Of a stretch of DNA of 54,857 nucleotides, positions 7,732 through 16,188 are shown one piece after another. The DNA is taken from contig CAJQHM010000092.1 in assembly GCA_905478195.1 (NCBI GenBank), positions 1-54,857 on the forward strand, given 5' to 3'. Below the pieces are notes generated by a model. That model saw only the letters and a list, made by a program, of their open reading frames with translations, made no database searches and was not told the DNA's origin. A program made the position numbers and the translations under genes. This DNA is from an uncultured Pseudomonadales bacterium (GTDB lineage Bacteria > Pseudomonadota > Gammaproteobacteria > Pseudomonadales > Pseudohongiellaceae). Numbering within the stretch: the first letter of the stretch is position 1; every line of letters begins with the position of its first letter.

Positions 7732-10395
7732 ATGCACCGAATTACCTCTCTAGCAACACTCTCTCTTACACTATTTCTTGCGAGCTGTGACGAGCAGCCG
7801 GCTTCCACAGCGATGCTCGATGACGCCTTTGTTCGTCCCGCTCTGGATCAGTTAAGCGAATCAGCGGCCATAGCGCGCAAGGCCCGCGTATCCGAAATTT
7901 CTTATGTACTGAATATTGATTTAGTCAGTCTCGAGGATGCCTATCAGGGCAGCGTAACGACACGTTTCGACCTGACTGATCGCGACCAAGCTCTTCAGAT
8001 CGACTTTAGTGGTGGCAGTGTTGATAGCGTCATAGTGAATGGCGAGACCCTGCAGCCAGACTACAACGGATTCTTCGTCTCCTTGCCGGAGACTGCTCTG
8101 CAGGAAGGGACGAATGAGGTGACCATAGCCTATTCACACCCCTACGGTCAGGATGGCACCGGGCTGCACCGATTCGTAGACCCCCAAGACGGTAAGACCT
8201 ATCTATATACTTATCTATGGCCCTATTATTCGAATCGCCTTTTTCCGAATTTTGACCAACCGAATCTAAAGGCGACTTATGAACTCACAGTACGCGCCGC
8301 TAACGATTGGCAGGTGGTGTCTTCCACTATCGAAGACTCCGTCGTCGATGATGGTGAAACACGAATCTGGCACTTTCCACAGTCTGAAAAATTTTCCAGC
8401 TATATTTTTTCTCTACACGCTGGCCCCTATAAGATCTGGGAAGACATGGCGGGTAGTGTACCGATCCGCTTAATGGCGAGACAATCACTGGCCGACTATG
8501 TGGCGGTCCAGGAATGGATGGAGTATACAAAGTCGGGCCTGGAGCACTACCAGGACTATTTTGATATTCCCTATCCTTTCGCCAAGTATGATCAGCTAAT
8601 CGTTCCTGACTTTCTAATCGGTGCGATGGAGAATGTTGCCGCCGTGACTTTTTCTGAAAGCTATGTCGACCGAGGCGCTTCCAATCGCTTCAATAGTCAG
8701 CGCCGGGCTGGAACTATTCTACATGAGATGGCGCATATGTGGTTCGGCGACTTGGTTACCATGAACTGGTGGAATGGCCTGTGGTTGAACGAAAGCTTCG
8801 CCACCCTAATGTCTTCGATCGCCGTCTCCGAAGCCACCGAGTTTGATGACCTCTGGCATGATTTCTATCTCTCGGAGAACCTAACAGCTATCGCAGCCGA
8901 CAATGCCGTATCTACTCACCCTATCGAGATGCCAGTGGTTAGCACTAACGACTTCTTCAATGTCTTCGATGATATTACCTATGACAAGGGCGCGTCTGTT
9001 TTAAACCAATTGTCTCACTATATCGGACGCGAAAATTTTCGCGTAGGCGTGTCAAACTACTTGAAAAAATATTCCTGGGAGAACACCGAGCTTGCAGACT
9101 TCATGGGCTCTCTATCGCAACAATCGGGCATAGACCTCAACCCCTGGGCACAGGACTGGATGTACCAGGCAGGCGTCAATACTATCGAGGCCCGATTCAG
9201 CTGCGATGCGAATGGCATAACTAGCTTCGCCATACTGCAGACGATGCCGGATAGTCATCCAACACTGAGAGATCAACGAGTGCAGCTAGGGCTCTTTTCC
9301 TCGGATAGCAACGGCGCGATTGAACTCGATGCAGCCATCCCCATAGAAATTTTCGGCGCAGAGACACAGGTCCCCGCTGCGATTGGGCTAGCCTGCCCCG
9401 ATCTGGCATTACCAAACTATGAAGGTTGGGGCTATCTTGAGGTCAGCCTCGATAATGTCAGCATGAATAGCGTCATTAACAATGGCGCGCTGGCGAAGAT
9501 TGATGACCCACTGATGCGCTCTATGATCTGGACGGCTCTGTTCGATGCGCCAAGCAAGGAGCAGATGGAAAATTCCACACTATTGGAGACTCTTATCAGT
9601 TCTCTGCCACTCGAGATGAATGATCGGATAATTCGACAGGTGATGGCCGAACTCGTCAGCAACCTGAATTCACTGGAGAGGCTAGGCGGAGAATTTTCCA
9701 TGGAGCTGGCTCAGTACGGCCTGTTAGCCGAGCGCCAGTTATGGGAGCTGGTCAGCGCCGGGGCTACTGACGACAGTCAATCCCTTAGCACTCTAAACTT
9801 AAGACTGTCACGCTACATAGGTCTTGCGCGCAGCGCAGAAGCCTTGGCGAATCTACGCGGCCTGCTAGATGACAGCATTGAGATTGAAGGATTCGATCTT
9901 GGTCAGAACCAACGCTGGAATATTATTCAGCGCTTCAGCGCTAGAGATTATGTTGATGCCCGCAGCTTGCTCGCGGCTGAACTTGAACGCGACCCTTCAG
10001 ATGCTGGCAGGAGAGCGGCTATTGCTGCGGAGGCTGCACTGCCCGATCTTGAAATCAAGCGACAATGGGCAGACCGCATCCTCGATACCGAGAATCCTCT
10101 GCCACTGTCTAATCTTCGGGCAGCGATGGGGTCGCTATTTCCTACTGGGCAAGAGGATCTGCAGCTAAACCTACTCCCTAAATTGACAGAAAATTTGGGC
10201 GACCTGGCCGCAAATCGCGATAACTATTTTCAACAGAGCTATGGCCGCGATTTATTCTCTGGCATATGTAGCGAACAAGGCCTGCAGATTCTGTCCGACG
10301 CAATTAGTAACAGGGACGCTATCGGTGCCACACTTTATCGGTTCATAAGTGAGAACGAACAGAGTGCCGCCAATTGCCTAGCCGCGAGAAACTAG
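7732..10395 (+). CDS. M1-family aminopeptidase N, lipoprotein
   Basis: An 887-residue zinc aminopeptidase. A lipobox (LFLASC) at residues 14-19 anchors it to the outer or inner membrane facing the periplasm. The substrate N-terminus motif GAMEN is at 297-301. The zinc site HEMAH is at 331-335 with the third ligand Glu354 in NESFA, and a catalytic Tyr lies downstream in DDITYDKG. The C-terminal half is the long helical ERAP1-like region, giving the usual full length. It removes N-terminal residues from peptides, fitting the other exported peptidases in the window (S46 at 21270, M28 at 32210). It stands alone, with no close neighbours on the strand. Confidence 0.95.
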   Translation: MHRITSLATLSLTLFLASCDEQPASTAMLDDAFVRPALDQLSESAAIARKARVSEISYVLNIDLVSLEDAYQGSVTTRFDLTDRDQALQIDFSGGSVDSVIVNGETLQPDYNGFFVSLPETALQEGTNEVTIAYSHPYGQDGTGLHRFVDPQDGKTYLYTYLWPYYSNRLFPNFDQPNLKATYELTVRAANDWQVVSSTIEDSVVDDGETRIWHFPQSEKFSSYIFSLHAGPYKIWEDMAGSVPIRLMARQSLADYVAVQEWMEYTKSGLEHYQDYFDIPYPFAKYDQLIVPDFLIGAMENVAAVTFSESYVDRGASNRFNSQRRAGTILHEMAHMWFGDLVTMNWWNGLWLNESFATLMSSIAVSEATEFDDLWHDFYLSENLTAIAADNAVSTHPIEMPVVSTNDFFNVFDDITYDKGASVLNQLSHYIGRENFRVGVSNYLKKYSWENTELADFMGSLSQQSGIDLNPWAQDWMYQAGVNTIEARFSCDANGITSFAILQTMPDSHPTLRDQRVQLGLFSSDSNGAIELDAAIPIEIFGAETQVPAAIGLACPDLALPNYEGWGYLEVSLDNVSMNSVINNGALAKIDDPLMRSMIWTALFDAPSKEQMENSTLLETLISSLPLEMNDRIIRQVMAELVSNLNSLERLGGEFSMELAQYGLLAERQLWELVSAGATDDSQSLSTLNLRLSRYIGLARSAEALANLRGLLDDSIEIEGFDLGQNQRWNIIQRFSARDYVDARSLLAAELERDPSDAGRRAAIAAEAALPDLEIKRQWADRILDTENPLPLSNLRAAMGSLFPTGQEDLQLNLLPKLTENLGDLAANRDNYFQQSYGRDLFSGICSEQGLQILSDAISNRDAIGATLYRFISENEQSAANCLAARN

Positions 10396-10528
10396 ACCGA
10401 TCGTAGTAGCAAACTAAGTCAACTGGACAATCTTCCTAGCTGCCGATTATCGACGCATCGATGAATTGAACTTGGCAGAAAATTTCTTTTATTCTACGCG
10501 ATAAAATCTTGTAAGAAGGAGCCCATCA

Positions 10529-10597
10529 ATGAAAGCAATCTATCTACTAGTATTAGCTCCCTCGTGCATAAGTAGTTCCGCCCTGATCCAGAGATAG
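10529..10597 (+). pseudogene. possible remnant of a small lipoprotein gene
   Basis: AAGGAG is followed 8 bases later by ATG and 22 codons that begin like a lipoprotein signal (MKAIYLLVLAPSCISSSA) and stop at TAG 10595-10597. Only the signal-like part is left. It may instead be a leader peptide or chance. Confidence 0.2.
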
Positions 10598-10732
10598 CCG
10601 CCCAGGCAACATTGGCTTGAGCTAGCGCGAAGCAATGCGTCCAGCAGAAACTTCCAGCCCGAACCAGCTTAGCAAAGAGAAGAGATTTCACGACGCTGAT
10701 TTTTCTTCACTCTCTAACAAAAACCGAAGGCT

Positions 10733-10764
10733 AAAAAAAGCCGCTTGCTGTAAAACAAGCGGCT
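10733..10764 (-). terminator. rho-independent terminator of the carbonic anhydrase-SulP operon
   Basis: On the minus strand AGCCGCTTG and CAAGCGGCT form a 9-bp stem (10739-10747 with 10756-10764), followed by seven T. It lies 33 bases past the SulP stop codon. Confidence 0.92.
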
Positions 10765-10796
10765 CAAAAATCCATTTCATCGAATGGAGAGAGTAC

Positions 10797-12467
10797 CTAT
10801 GTAGTCGAGGATTTAGATTTCGCCCTAGCAGCCGAAGATGCATTTGCATCTTCTTCCTCTACAAATTCAACAGCGTCCCTGATGGCATCCAAACGAGTAG
10901 CAAAATTATCACCGTGTGATAAGCAATACTCATTATTAAGGCCCTTTAGCATCCTACGAACTTCATCATTCATACCCGACACGTAGACTTCTTTGTTGGC
11001 AGCGTGTGCATCGCTACCAATGGTTTCCATAGCTCTTGCTGCAGAGACATCGACGTGGGTCACTCTACTAAAATCAAGTATCATTGCCGACTTTCCTTTT
11101 GACTTCTCTCGCACTTGATGTCCAACATCAGCCGCGGCACCGAAACTTAGAGGACCACCAAAATCGAAGAGAGTTATCTTATTTCCAGCTCTCTTGAGTA
11201 ATGCTTCTTCCTCATCAGTGAGATCCACAGAGAGCCCTTCGTTAGTTACATCACCTAAGGCCTTAAGCTGCGCATCTGCGATCTGCTTGACGAAGGCTAG
11301 CGCTGCCATTACCACACCGGCAATAACCGCAGTGATCAAGTCAACGAATACCGTAAGAAGGACTACTAACACCATAAGTGCCAGGTCCCAACGCGGCCCC
11401 TTGTGTGCCCGCTTCAAATAGGCGATATCGATGATGTCATATCCTGTCTTCACCAGAAGCCCCGCCAATACTGCATGAGGAATCTGTGAAGCGAGAGGAC
11501 CCAGGGCGAGTACTACTCCCAGCAAGAGAATACTATGAGTCATACCTGATAATTTAGTTAGACCACCGGTGCGAATATTCACCGCCGTACGCATAGTCGC
11601 GCCCGCACTGGGTACCGCGCCAAACATACCGGCAATCGTATTACCAATACCCTGACCGATCAGTTCCTGGTTTGAATCGTGTCGGGTCCGAGTCATATTG
11701 TCTGCAACTAATGAAGTTAACAGACTGTCGATAGCTCCCAATAGGGCAAGCAGGAAGGCCGCTTCAAGGACGATAAATATAGTGTCCTGACTAAACGCAG
11801 GCAGCATAAAAGAAGGCAATCCAGTAGGGATGTCACCAAGAATCGGCGCACCGCCGATCATAACACTTGCTACTGTGCCAATTATCAAGGCTGCTAAAGG
11901 TGCTGGGACAAACTTACTCCAAGTTTTTGGCCATTTGAATACAATAACCAGAGTGGTAATCCCCAAGGCTAGAGCTACAAAATTCGGATCCATCACAGAA
12001 CCAGGTATAGCCGCTAGGGCAGGAATAGTTCCGCCACCTTCTGGCTCATGCCCAAAGAGACGACTAAACTGCAATGCGATAATAATACAGCCGATGCCAC
12101 TCATGAACCCGGATACCACCGGGTAGGGAACCAAGCGAATGTATTGCCCGAAGCGCAAGACGCCGAAAGCGATCTGCATCAGTCCAGCAAGTACCACAAC
12201 TGCGAATATTAGTTCAGGCCTGTCACTCAGCGCGGCATATACGCCTGCGAAAACGACTACCATAGGGCCAGTCGGACCCGTCACCTGCGCTCCGGTGCCA
12301 CCGAATAATGAAGCGAAGAACCCGACAATGATGGCACCATATAGACCTGCGATAGGACCAGCACCAGAAGCCTCGCCAAAAGCAAGTGCAAGTGGCAGCG
12401 CAATTACACCAGCGGTGAGCCCTCCAAAGAGGTCACCGCGTAAGTTTTTCGTAGTAATACCAAGCAT
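10797..12467 (-). CDS. SulP (SLC26) anion transporter with STAS domain, probable bicarbonate uptake
   Basis: A 556-residue inner-membrane transporter. It has 10-12 hydrophobic segments beginning with the LTAGVIALPLALAF and GLYGAIIVGFFASLFGG segments typical of SulP, then a cytoplasmic STAS domain from about residue 440 (ILDFSRVTHVDVSAARAM). The last about 20 residues are Ala/Ser/Lys rich and disordered. The ATG has AAGGTGA upstream. The carbonic anhydrase gene lies 78 bases upstream on the same strand. SulP-carbonic anhydrase pairs, including natural fusions, are associated with bicarbonate transport, so bicarbonate is a better guess than sulfate. It could still be sulfate. Regulation is probably by the divergent LysR-type gene at 13350. 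Confidence 0.92.
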   Translation of the reverse strand: MLGITTKNLRGDLFGGLTAGVIALPLALAFGEASGAGPIAGLYGAIIVGFFASLFGGTGAQVTGPTGPMVVVFAGVYAALSDRPELIFAVVVLAGLMQIAFGVLRFGQYIRLVPYPVVSGFMSGIGCIIIALQFSRLFGHEPEGGGTIPALAAIPGSVMDPNFVALALGITTLVIVFKWPKTWSKFVPAPLAALIIGTVASVMIGGAPILGDIPTGLPSFMLPAFSQDTIFIVLEAAFLLALLGAIDSLLTSLVADNMTRTRHDSNQELIGQGIGNTIAGMFGAVPSAGATMRTAVNIRTGGLTKLSGMTHSILLLGVVLALGPLASQIPHAVLAGLLVKTGYDIIDIAYLKRAHKGPRWDLALMVLVVLLTVFVDLITAVIAGVVMAALAFVKQIADAQLKALGDVTNEGLSVDLTDEEEALLKRAGNKITLFDFGGPLSFGAAADVGHQVREKSKGKSAMILDFSRVTHVDVSAARAMETIGSDAHAANKEVYVSGMNDEVRRMLKGLNNEYCLSHGDNFATRLDAIRDAVEFVEEEDANASSAARAKSKSSTT

Positions 12468-12545
12468 TACTGATCACCTTTTTTGTGCTACAAGAATAAA
12501 AATAATGGCGATGGGGTATAAAGACCCCAGCGCCAGGTCTGGACA

Positions 12546-13214
12546 CTAAGCTGTCTTTAAATCTGACTGAGAATTCGCGTCCGCTATAAGGCTTGCATAA
12601 CGCTCTTCCGCTGGAATGAACGCCTTCTTCTCTTCGCAGTAGGCATTAACCGTACCATGCTCGATGTCATACACCCAACCGTGCAAGTCTGCTTCACCGG
12701 TGCTCAGTGGGCTGGCCACGGCAGGATGCGTTCGCAAATGCTGCATCTGCAGAAGAACGTTCTGCTCTGTAACTTCGCCCAGCTCATTTACCGTTGCCTG
12801 ACCATGCTTGGCCCTGACGATATCGACGGCAGCTCTGGAGTGATCCAACCATTCTTGAACATGTGGCAGGCCATCAAGGCCCGCAGGGTTCAACGCACCC
12901 TTCATTGCGCCACAGTCTGTGTGTCCGCAAACAACGATATGTTTAACACCAAGCGCTGCAACCGCAAATTCGATTGAGGCCGTCACGCCACCTGCTTGCT
13001 TGGCGTGTGGAGGAACGATGTTGCCGGCGTTGCGGATGATGAATAAGTCCCCTGGCTCTGTCTGCGTAACCATATTGGGATCGATGCGAGAATCTGAGCA
13101 GGTAATGAACAATACTTCCGGACTCTGACCCGTGGCCAAGTCCGCGAATAGTTGCTTGCGCTCCTCAAATGAAGAAGATTTGAAACGCATAATTCCTGAG
13201 ATTACTTTTTCCAT
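12546..13214 (-). CDS. beta-class carbonic anhydrase
   Basis: A 222-residue cytoplasmic enzyme interconverting CO2 and bicarbonate. Zinc ligands and dyad are visible: Cys39-Ser-Asp41-Ser-Arg43 near the N-terminus, and His98-x-x-Cys101 in CGHTDCGAMKG. The EPGDLFIIRNAGNIV block is typical of the type with Cys2His(Asp) coordination. The start at 13214 is preferred over a TTG six bases upstream because AGGAG is 7 bases before it. It is the first gene of a two-gene operon with the SulP transporter and would equilibrate transported bicarbonate. Confidence 0.96.
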   Translation of the reverse strand: MEKVISGIMRFKSSSFEERKQLFADLATGQSPEVLFITCSDSRIDPNMVTQTEPGDLFIIRNAGNIVPPHAKQAGGVTASIEFAVAALGVKHIVVCGHTDCGAMKGALNPAGLDGLPHVQEWLDHSRAAVDIVRAKHGQATVNELGEVTEQNVLLQMQHLRTHPAVASPLSTGEADLHGWVYDIEHGTVNAYCEEKKAFIPAEERYASLIADANSQSDLKTA

Positions 13215-13278
13215 CACCAAACTCCTAAAAACAATTTATCAATCAATGTAGTTGATGGCTTGAATTCTAGGCCCTAGA

Positions 13279-13334
13279 TAGTGATAATAGTTAGTGGTTA
13301 ATGTTTATTTTGTTATCATTTTTAGTTATCACTA
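13279..13334. promoter_or_regulatory. inverted TAGTGATAA...TTATCACTA pair between carbonic anhydrase and LysR genes
   Basis: TAGTGATAA (13279-13287) is exactly inverted as TTATCACTA (13326-13334). Further GATAA/TTATC copies lie inside (for example GTTATCA at 13312-13318), plus ATAG repeats spaced 9 bases apart near 13278-13290. The region separates two divergent genes, as expected for a LysR-type regulator that controls itself and its neighbour. OxyR-type sites also use spaced ATAG elements. Confidence 0.5.
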
Positions 13335-13349
13335 GTACAGGGGGTTTAA

Positions 13350-14297
13350 ATGGACGTCACGGATCGCCTGAGCTTGAAGCAAATTCGCTACTTCACTACG
13401 ATCGCAGAGAGCGGAAGTTTTCGCCAGGCTGCATTCCGCCTGGACGTTACCCAGCCTGCGCTAAGTAATCAGATCGCGATTTTGGAGAAGCTGCTAGATC
13501 TGCAGTTATTCGAGCGCAGCAAGAATGGAACGACCACTACCGTAGAGGGCCGAGAGTTGCTCGCCAGCGCCAAACGCATCCTCGAGGAAGTGCATGGCTT
13601 CGCTAGCAAATCCGGTACGCTTTCTGGTGGAGGGCTAGGCACCTATAGACTGGGAGTAACGCCAACTCTGGGCCCCTACCTACTTCCGCACATCCTCACC
13701 CCTATTCACGCCAAGCACCAAGACCTGAAATTGTATGTACGTGAAGAGGCCCCCAGCGATCTCGAGGCGGGGCTACTGGACCGACGCCACGACCTGATAC
13801 TCAGCACACAGCCTATCATGTCGAAGGAGTTAACAGTCTTTCAACTATTTCGCGAACCACTGAAATTCGCTGTACCTATGGATCACCGCCTAGCGCGAAA
13901 ACCGCGGCTGAATCGCATGGACTTGCTAGGTGAGCAGGTACTGACGATAAGCGAGCATCACCTGTTTCACCGGCAGATTGTTGAGCTATGTGAGCGTGTT
14001 GGTGCAGAGGTGCGCCGCGATTTTGAAGGCACCAGCCTGGACACACTACGACAGATGGTAGTTATGGGAATGGGCACCGCTTTTCTGCCAGCGTTGTATG
14101 TTAAGTCTGAGATTCGGCAAGAGAACGAACTGCGGATCGCCGATGTGGAAGGCGTAAACGTGGTACGAAACCACGTTCTGGTATGGAGAAACTCGTCGCC
14201 GGAGAAGTCATTCTACCGCGATCTAGCCATTGAGATTCGGCGCATCGTCGAGCAAAACCTAAGCGATGTGGTAATACCGATCAGGGCTGAGAAATAG
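13350..14297 (+). CDS. OxyR-like LysR-family regulator lacking the peroxidatic cysteine
   Basis: A 315-residue LysR regulator. The DNA-binding domain (residues 8-66; SFRQAAFRLDVTQPALSNQI) and the GVTPTLGPYLLPHIL and LKLYVREEAPSDLEAGLL blocks are of the OxyR/CynR-like branch. In OxyR the redox loop is G-H-C199-x8-C208. Here the aligned residues are His204-Leu205 and Cys214, so the sensing Cys is Leu while the resolving Cys is kept. It therefore cannot work as a classical peroxide switch. It is divergent from carbonic anhydrase-SulP, which it probably controls, perhaps in response to inorganic carbon or a metabolite. AGGGGG precedes the ATG. Confidence 0.85.
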   Translation: MDVTDRLSLKQIRYFTTIAESGSFRQAAFRLDVTQPALSNQIAILEKLLDLQLFERSKNGTTTTVEGRELLASAKRILEEVHGFASKSGTLSGGGLGTYRLGVTPTLGPYLLPHILTPIHAKHQDLKLYVREEAPSDLEAGLLDRRHDLILSTQPIMSKELTVFQLFREPLKFAVPMDHRLARKPRLNRMDLLGEQVLTISEHHLFHRQIVELCERVGAEVRRDFEGTSLDTLRQMVVMGMGTAFLPALYVKSEIRQENELRIADVEGVNVVRNHVLVWRNSSPEKSFYRDLAIEIRRIVEQNLSDVVIPIRAEK

Positions 14298-14357
14298 ATA
14301 GGAGAATAAGGAATTATCCCTAACTGATACTACAGCCCTGTTCGACTCGAATCTAAT

Positions 14358-15317
14358 TTATAAGATTCGTTGCTTCGCCGCCTCGTATTCATCTTTCATT
14401 CGCGCAACTAACTCTGCAGTAGGCACTACGTCTTTAATCGCATTGATACCTTGGCCGCAGCCCCAGATATCTTTCCACGCCTTTGACTTACTGCTGCCGC
14501 CGGAGCCAAAGTTCATCGCGGATGGGTCACTCTCTGGCAGATTGTCCGGATCCATGCCTGCCGCCTCTATAGAAGGCTTGAGATAATTACCATGTACGCC
14601 GGTGAATAAGTTTGTATAGACGATATCACTAGATGCATAGTCAACTAAGGCCTGCTTATAGGCGGGATCAGCATTTGCCTCCTCGGTGGCGATAAACGCC
14701 GAACCGATGTAGGCGAAATCTGCACCCATCGCTTGAGCAGCAAGCACGCCGTCTCCTGTCGAAATTGCACCGGAAAGAAGTACCGGGCCATCGAACCACT
14801 CCCGTACTTCCTGAATAAATGCCATTGGCGATAGCGTTCCCGCGTGACCTCCAGCCCCTGCCGCCACACAGATTAGCCCATCGGCACCCTTCTCGATCGC
14901 CTTGTGCGCAAATCGATTATTGATAACATCATGCAGACAGATTCCACCGTAGGAGTGAATGGCCTCGAAGACTTCTGGCCTGGCACCAAGAGATGTAATG
15001 ACGACAGGCACCTTATGTTTCACGCACATCTCCACATCATGCATGAGCCGATCGTTAGAGTTATGCACGATCTGATTCACCGCATAGGGAGCAGCAGGGT
15101 TATCGGGATTGGCTTGATTATGAGCGTCTAGCTCTTCAGAGATTCTTGTAAGCCACTGATCCAGCACTTCAGCCGGGCGCGCATTCAGCGCAGGAAAAGA
15201 ACCAACCACGCCGGCCTTACACTGTGCAATAACAAGATCTGGGTTCGAGATAATAAACAGAGGTGCGCCAATTACCGGGAATGAGAGTTTGCCGCGTAGG
15301 TTTTCTGGTAATGCCAT
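14358..15317 (-). CDS. nitronate monooxygenase-like FMN protein
   Basis: A 319-residue TIM-barrel flavoprotein of the nitronate monooxygenase/2-nitropropane dioxygenase family. Visible motifs are the N-terminal FPVIGAPLFIISNP, the central GADGLICVAAGAGGHAG (catalytic-type His), VLLSGAISTGDGVLAAQAMGADFAYIGSAF for phosphate/FMN binding, and a C-terminal WGCGQGINAI. It oxidises nitronates or may reduce quinones. Some members are enoyl-ACP reductases. The ribosome-binding site (AGGAA) falls in the last, degenerate unit of the 12-bp repeat array at 15321-15392. It is the last gene of a run that includes the metallo-beta-lactamase-like protein. Confidence 0.9.
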   Translation of the reverse strand: MALPENLRGKLSFPVIGAPLFIISNPDLVIAQCKAGVVGSFPALNARPAEVLDQWLTRISEELDAHNQANPDNPAAPYAVNQIVHNSNDRLMHDVEMCVKHKVPVVITSLGARPEVFEAIHSYGGICLHDVINNRFAHKAIEKGADGLICVAAGAGGHAGTLSPMAFIQEVREWFDGPVLLSGAISTGDGVLAAQAMGADFAYIGSAFIATEEANADPAYKQALVDYASSDIVYTNLFTGVHGNYLKPSIEAAGMDPDNLPESDPSAMNFGSGGSSKSKAWKDIWGCGQGINAIKDVVPTAELVARMKDEYEAAKQRIL

Positions 15318-15320
15318 TGA

Positions 15321-15392
15321 TAGTTTCCTAATTAGTTCTTTAAGTAGTTCTTTGAATAGTTCTGTGAATAGTTTTTTGAGTAGTTCTTTAGC
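15321..15392. repeat. six tandem 12-bp repeats before the nitronate monooxygenase gene
   Basis: On the plus strand units of the form TAGTTCTTTRAR start at 15321, 15333, 15345, 15357, 15369 and 15381. The first unit (nearest the gene) is most diverged and supplies the SD. Unit length is exactly 12. Array ends: 3 bases before the start codon of 14358-15317 and 24 bases from the stop of 15417-16139. Confidence 0.93.
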
Positions 15393-15416
15393 CGATACTG
15401 ACTAATCTTTTATAAA

Positions 15417-16139
15417 TTATTTCTTTAGCTCGAAAGCCTTGTCTACGGCGCGCTCTACGGCGGCATGAGCTCCCGATGCAAGCAGTGTCCCGTGTGCCGC
15501 AAGCAAGCTATCAAACCTAAGCCCCAATAAGCGCCTGAATTCAGGCTCCAAAGTCTCACCCTCCGGAGTCTGATACTTTAACCAGATTGGACCAACTATT
15601 GTCTCCCGGGGAAAACCTATGAAAGGCATCAGTATTTTTGCTGGAATATTATTGTAGCTGTAATCACCATAATTCTGAATCGCATCACAGGTAAACAGAA
15701 TTCTTTTATCACGCTTTATCAGCAAGGCACACTCGGGTTGAGTGGTGCCGGCGAACTCGAATATCTCTGAGGCCTCGAAGGGAAGCGGAGCGATACTATC
15801 CAGCTGCCGATCAATCTTTGGTTCTGTATAGGTAGTACCGCCTGGCTGCGCCCACATCAAGGCGCCAAATTTTTCAACGTAATAGGGATCATCCACACCG
15901 TGAAAAGCGCCAAGGCGCATGACATGCTTGATTTTTCCCAGAGCTGTTAACTGCGCCTCGACTTTTGTGTTAACACGCACCGGGTTAATCAGAGTCAGCT
16001 CATCACCGTTTCTGATGATTCCCATATTACGAGTAATTCTAAGTAGAGGATTCATCTTAATGCTGCCACGCAGCATAAAAATGTCTTCGACAATCTCTTC
16101 TATATTGCCGTGGGGATAAATCGGTGTACTACTAGTCAT
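15417..16139 (-). CDS. metallo-beta-lactamase-like protein with atypical metal site
   Basis: A 240-residue protein, probably cytoplasmic as it has no signal. The order of elements matches metallo-beta-lactamase-like proteins of DUF4336 type: an N-terminal pair of strands (IFMLRGSIKMNPLLRITRNMG, LTLINPVRV), a turn with GAFHGVDDPYYVEKFGALMW where the HxHxDH motif would be, a central CDAIQNYGD, and a final LLAAHGTLL. Only part of the His set is present (H in GAFHG and in AAHGT), so a standard dinuclear zinc site is not assured. The gene is preceded by an SMP-30 gene and followed by the nitronate monooxygenase gene on the same strand. Confidence 0.65.
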   Translation of the reverse strand: MTSSTPIYPHGNIEEIVEDIFMLRGSIKMNPLLRITRNMGIIRNGDELTLINPVRVNTKVEAQLTALGKIKHVMRLGAFHGVDDPYYVEKFGALMWAQPGGTTYTEPKIDRQLDSIAPLPFEASEIFEFAGTTQPECALLIKRDKRILFTCDAIQNYGDYSYNNIPAKILMPFIGFPRETIVGPIWLKYQTPEGETLEPEFRRLLGLRFDSLLAAHGTLLASGAHAAVERAVDKAFELKK

Positions 16140-16188
16140 GGTTTACTTCTTACTAATTTAAATCAGCTATATTAACTATTGGCCAAGC

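Larger units (their letters stand above)
10396..10796. other. 401-base intergenic region with one mini-ORF
   Basis: Between convergent genes. It holds a 22-codon frame at 10529-10597 with a good AAGGAG and a signal-like start (MKAIYLLVLAPSC), then a stop. The next frame over continues with a similar hydrophobic/polar mixture. It could be the remnant of a small lipoprotein gene. The only other recognisable element is the terminator at 10733-10764. Confidence 0.4.

Noticed and set aside
12468..12545. Small GGGGTATAAAGACCCC hairpin between carbonic anhydrase and SulP genes as an internal terminator
   Set aside because: Very short stem without a T-run. The two genes look like one operon.
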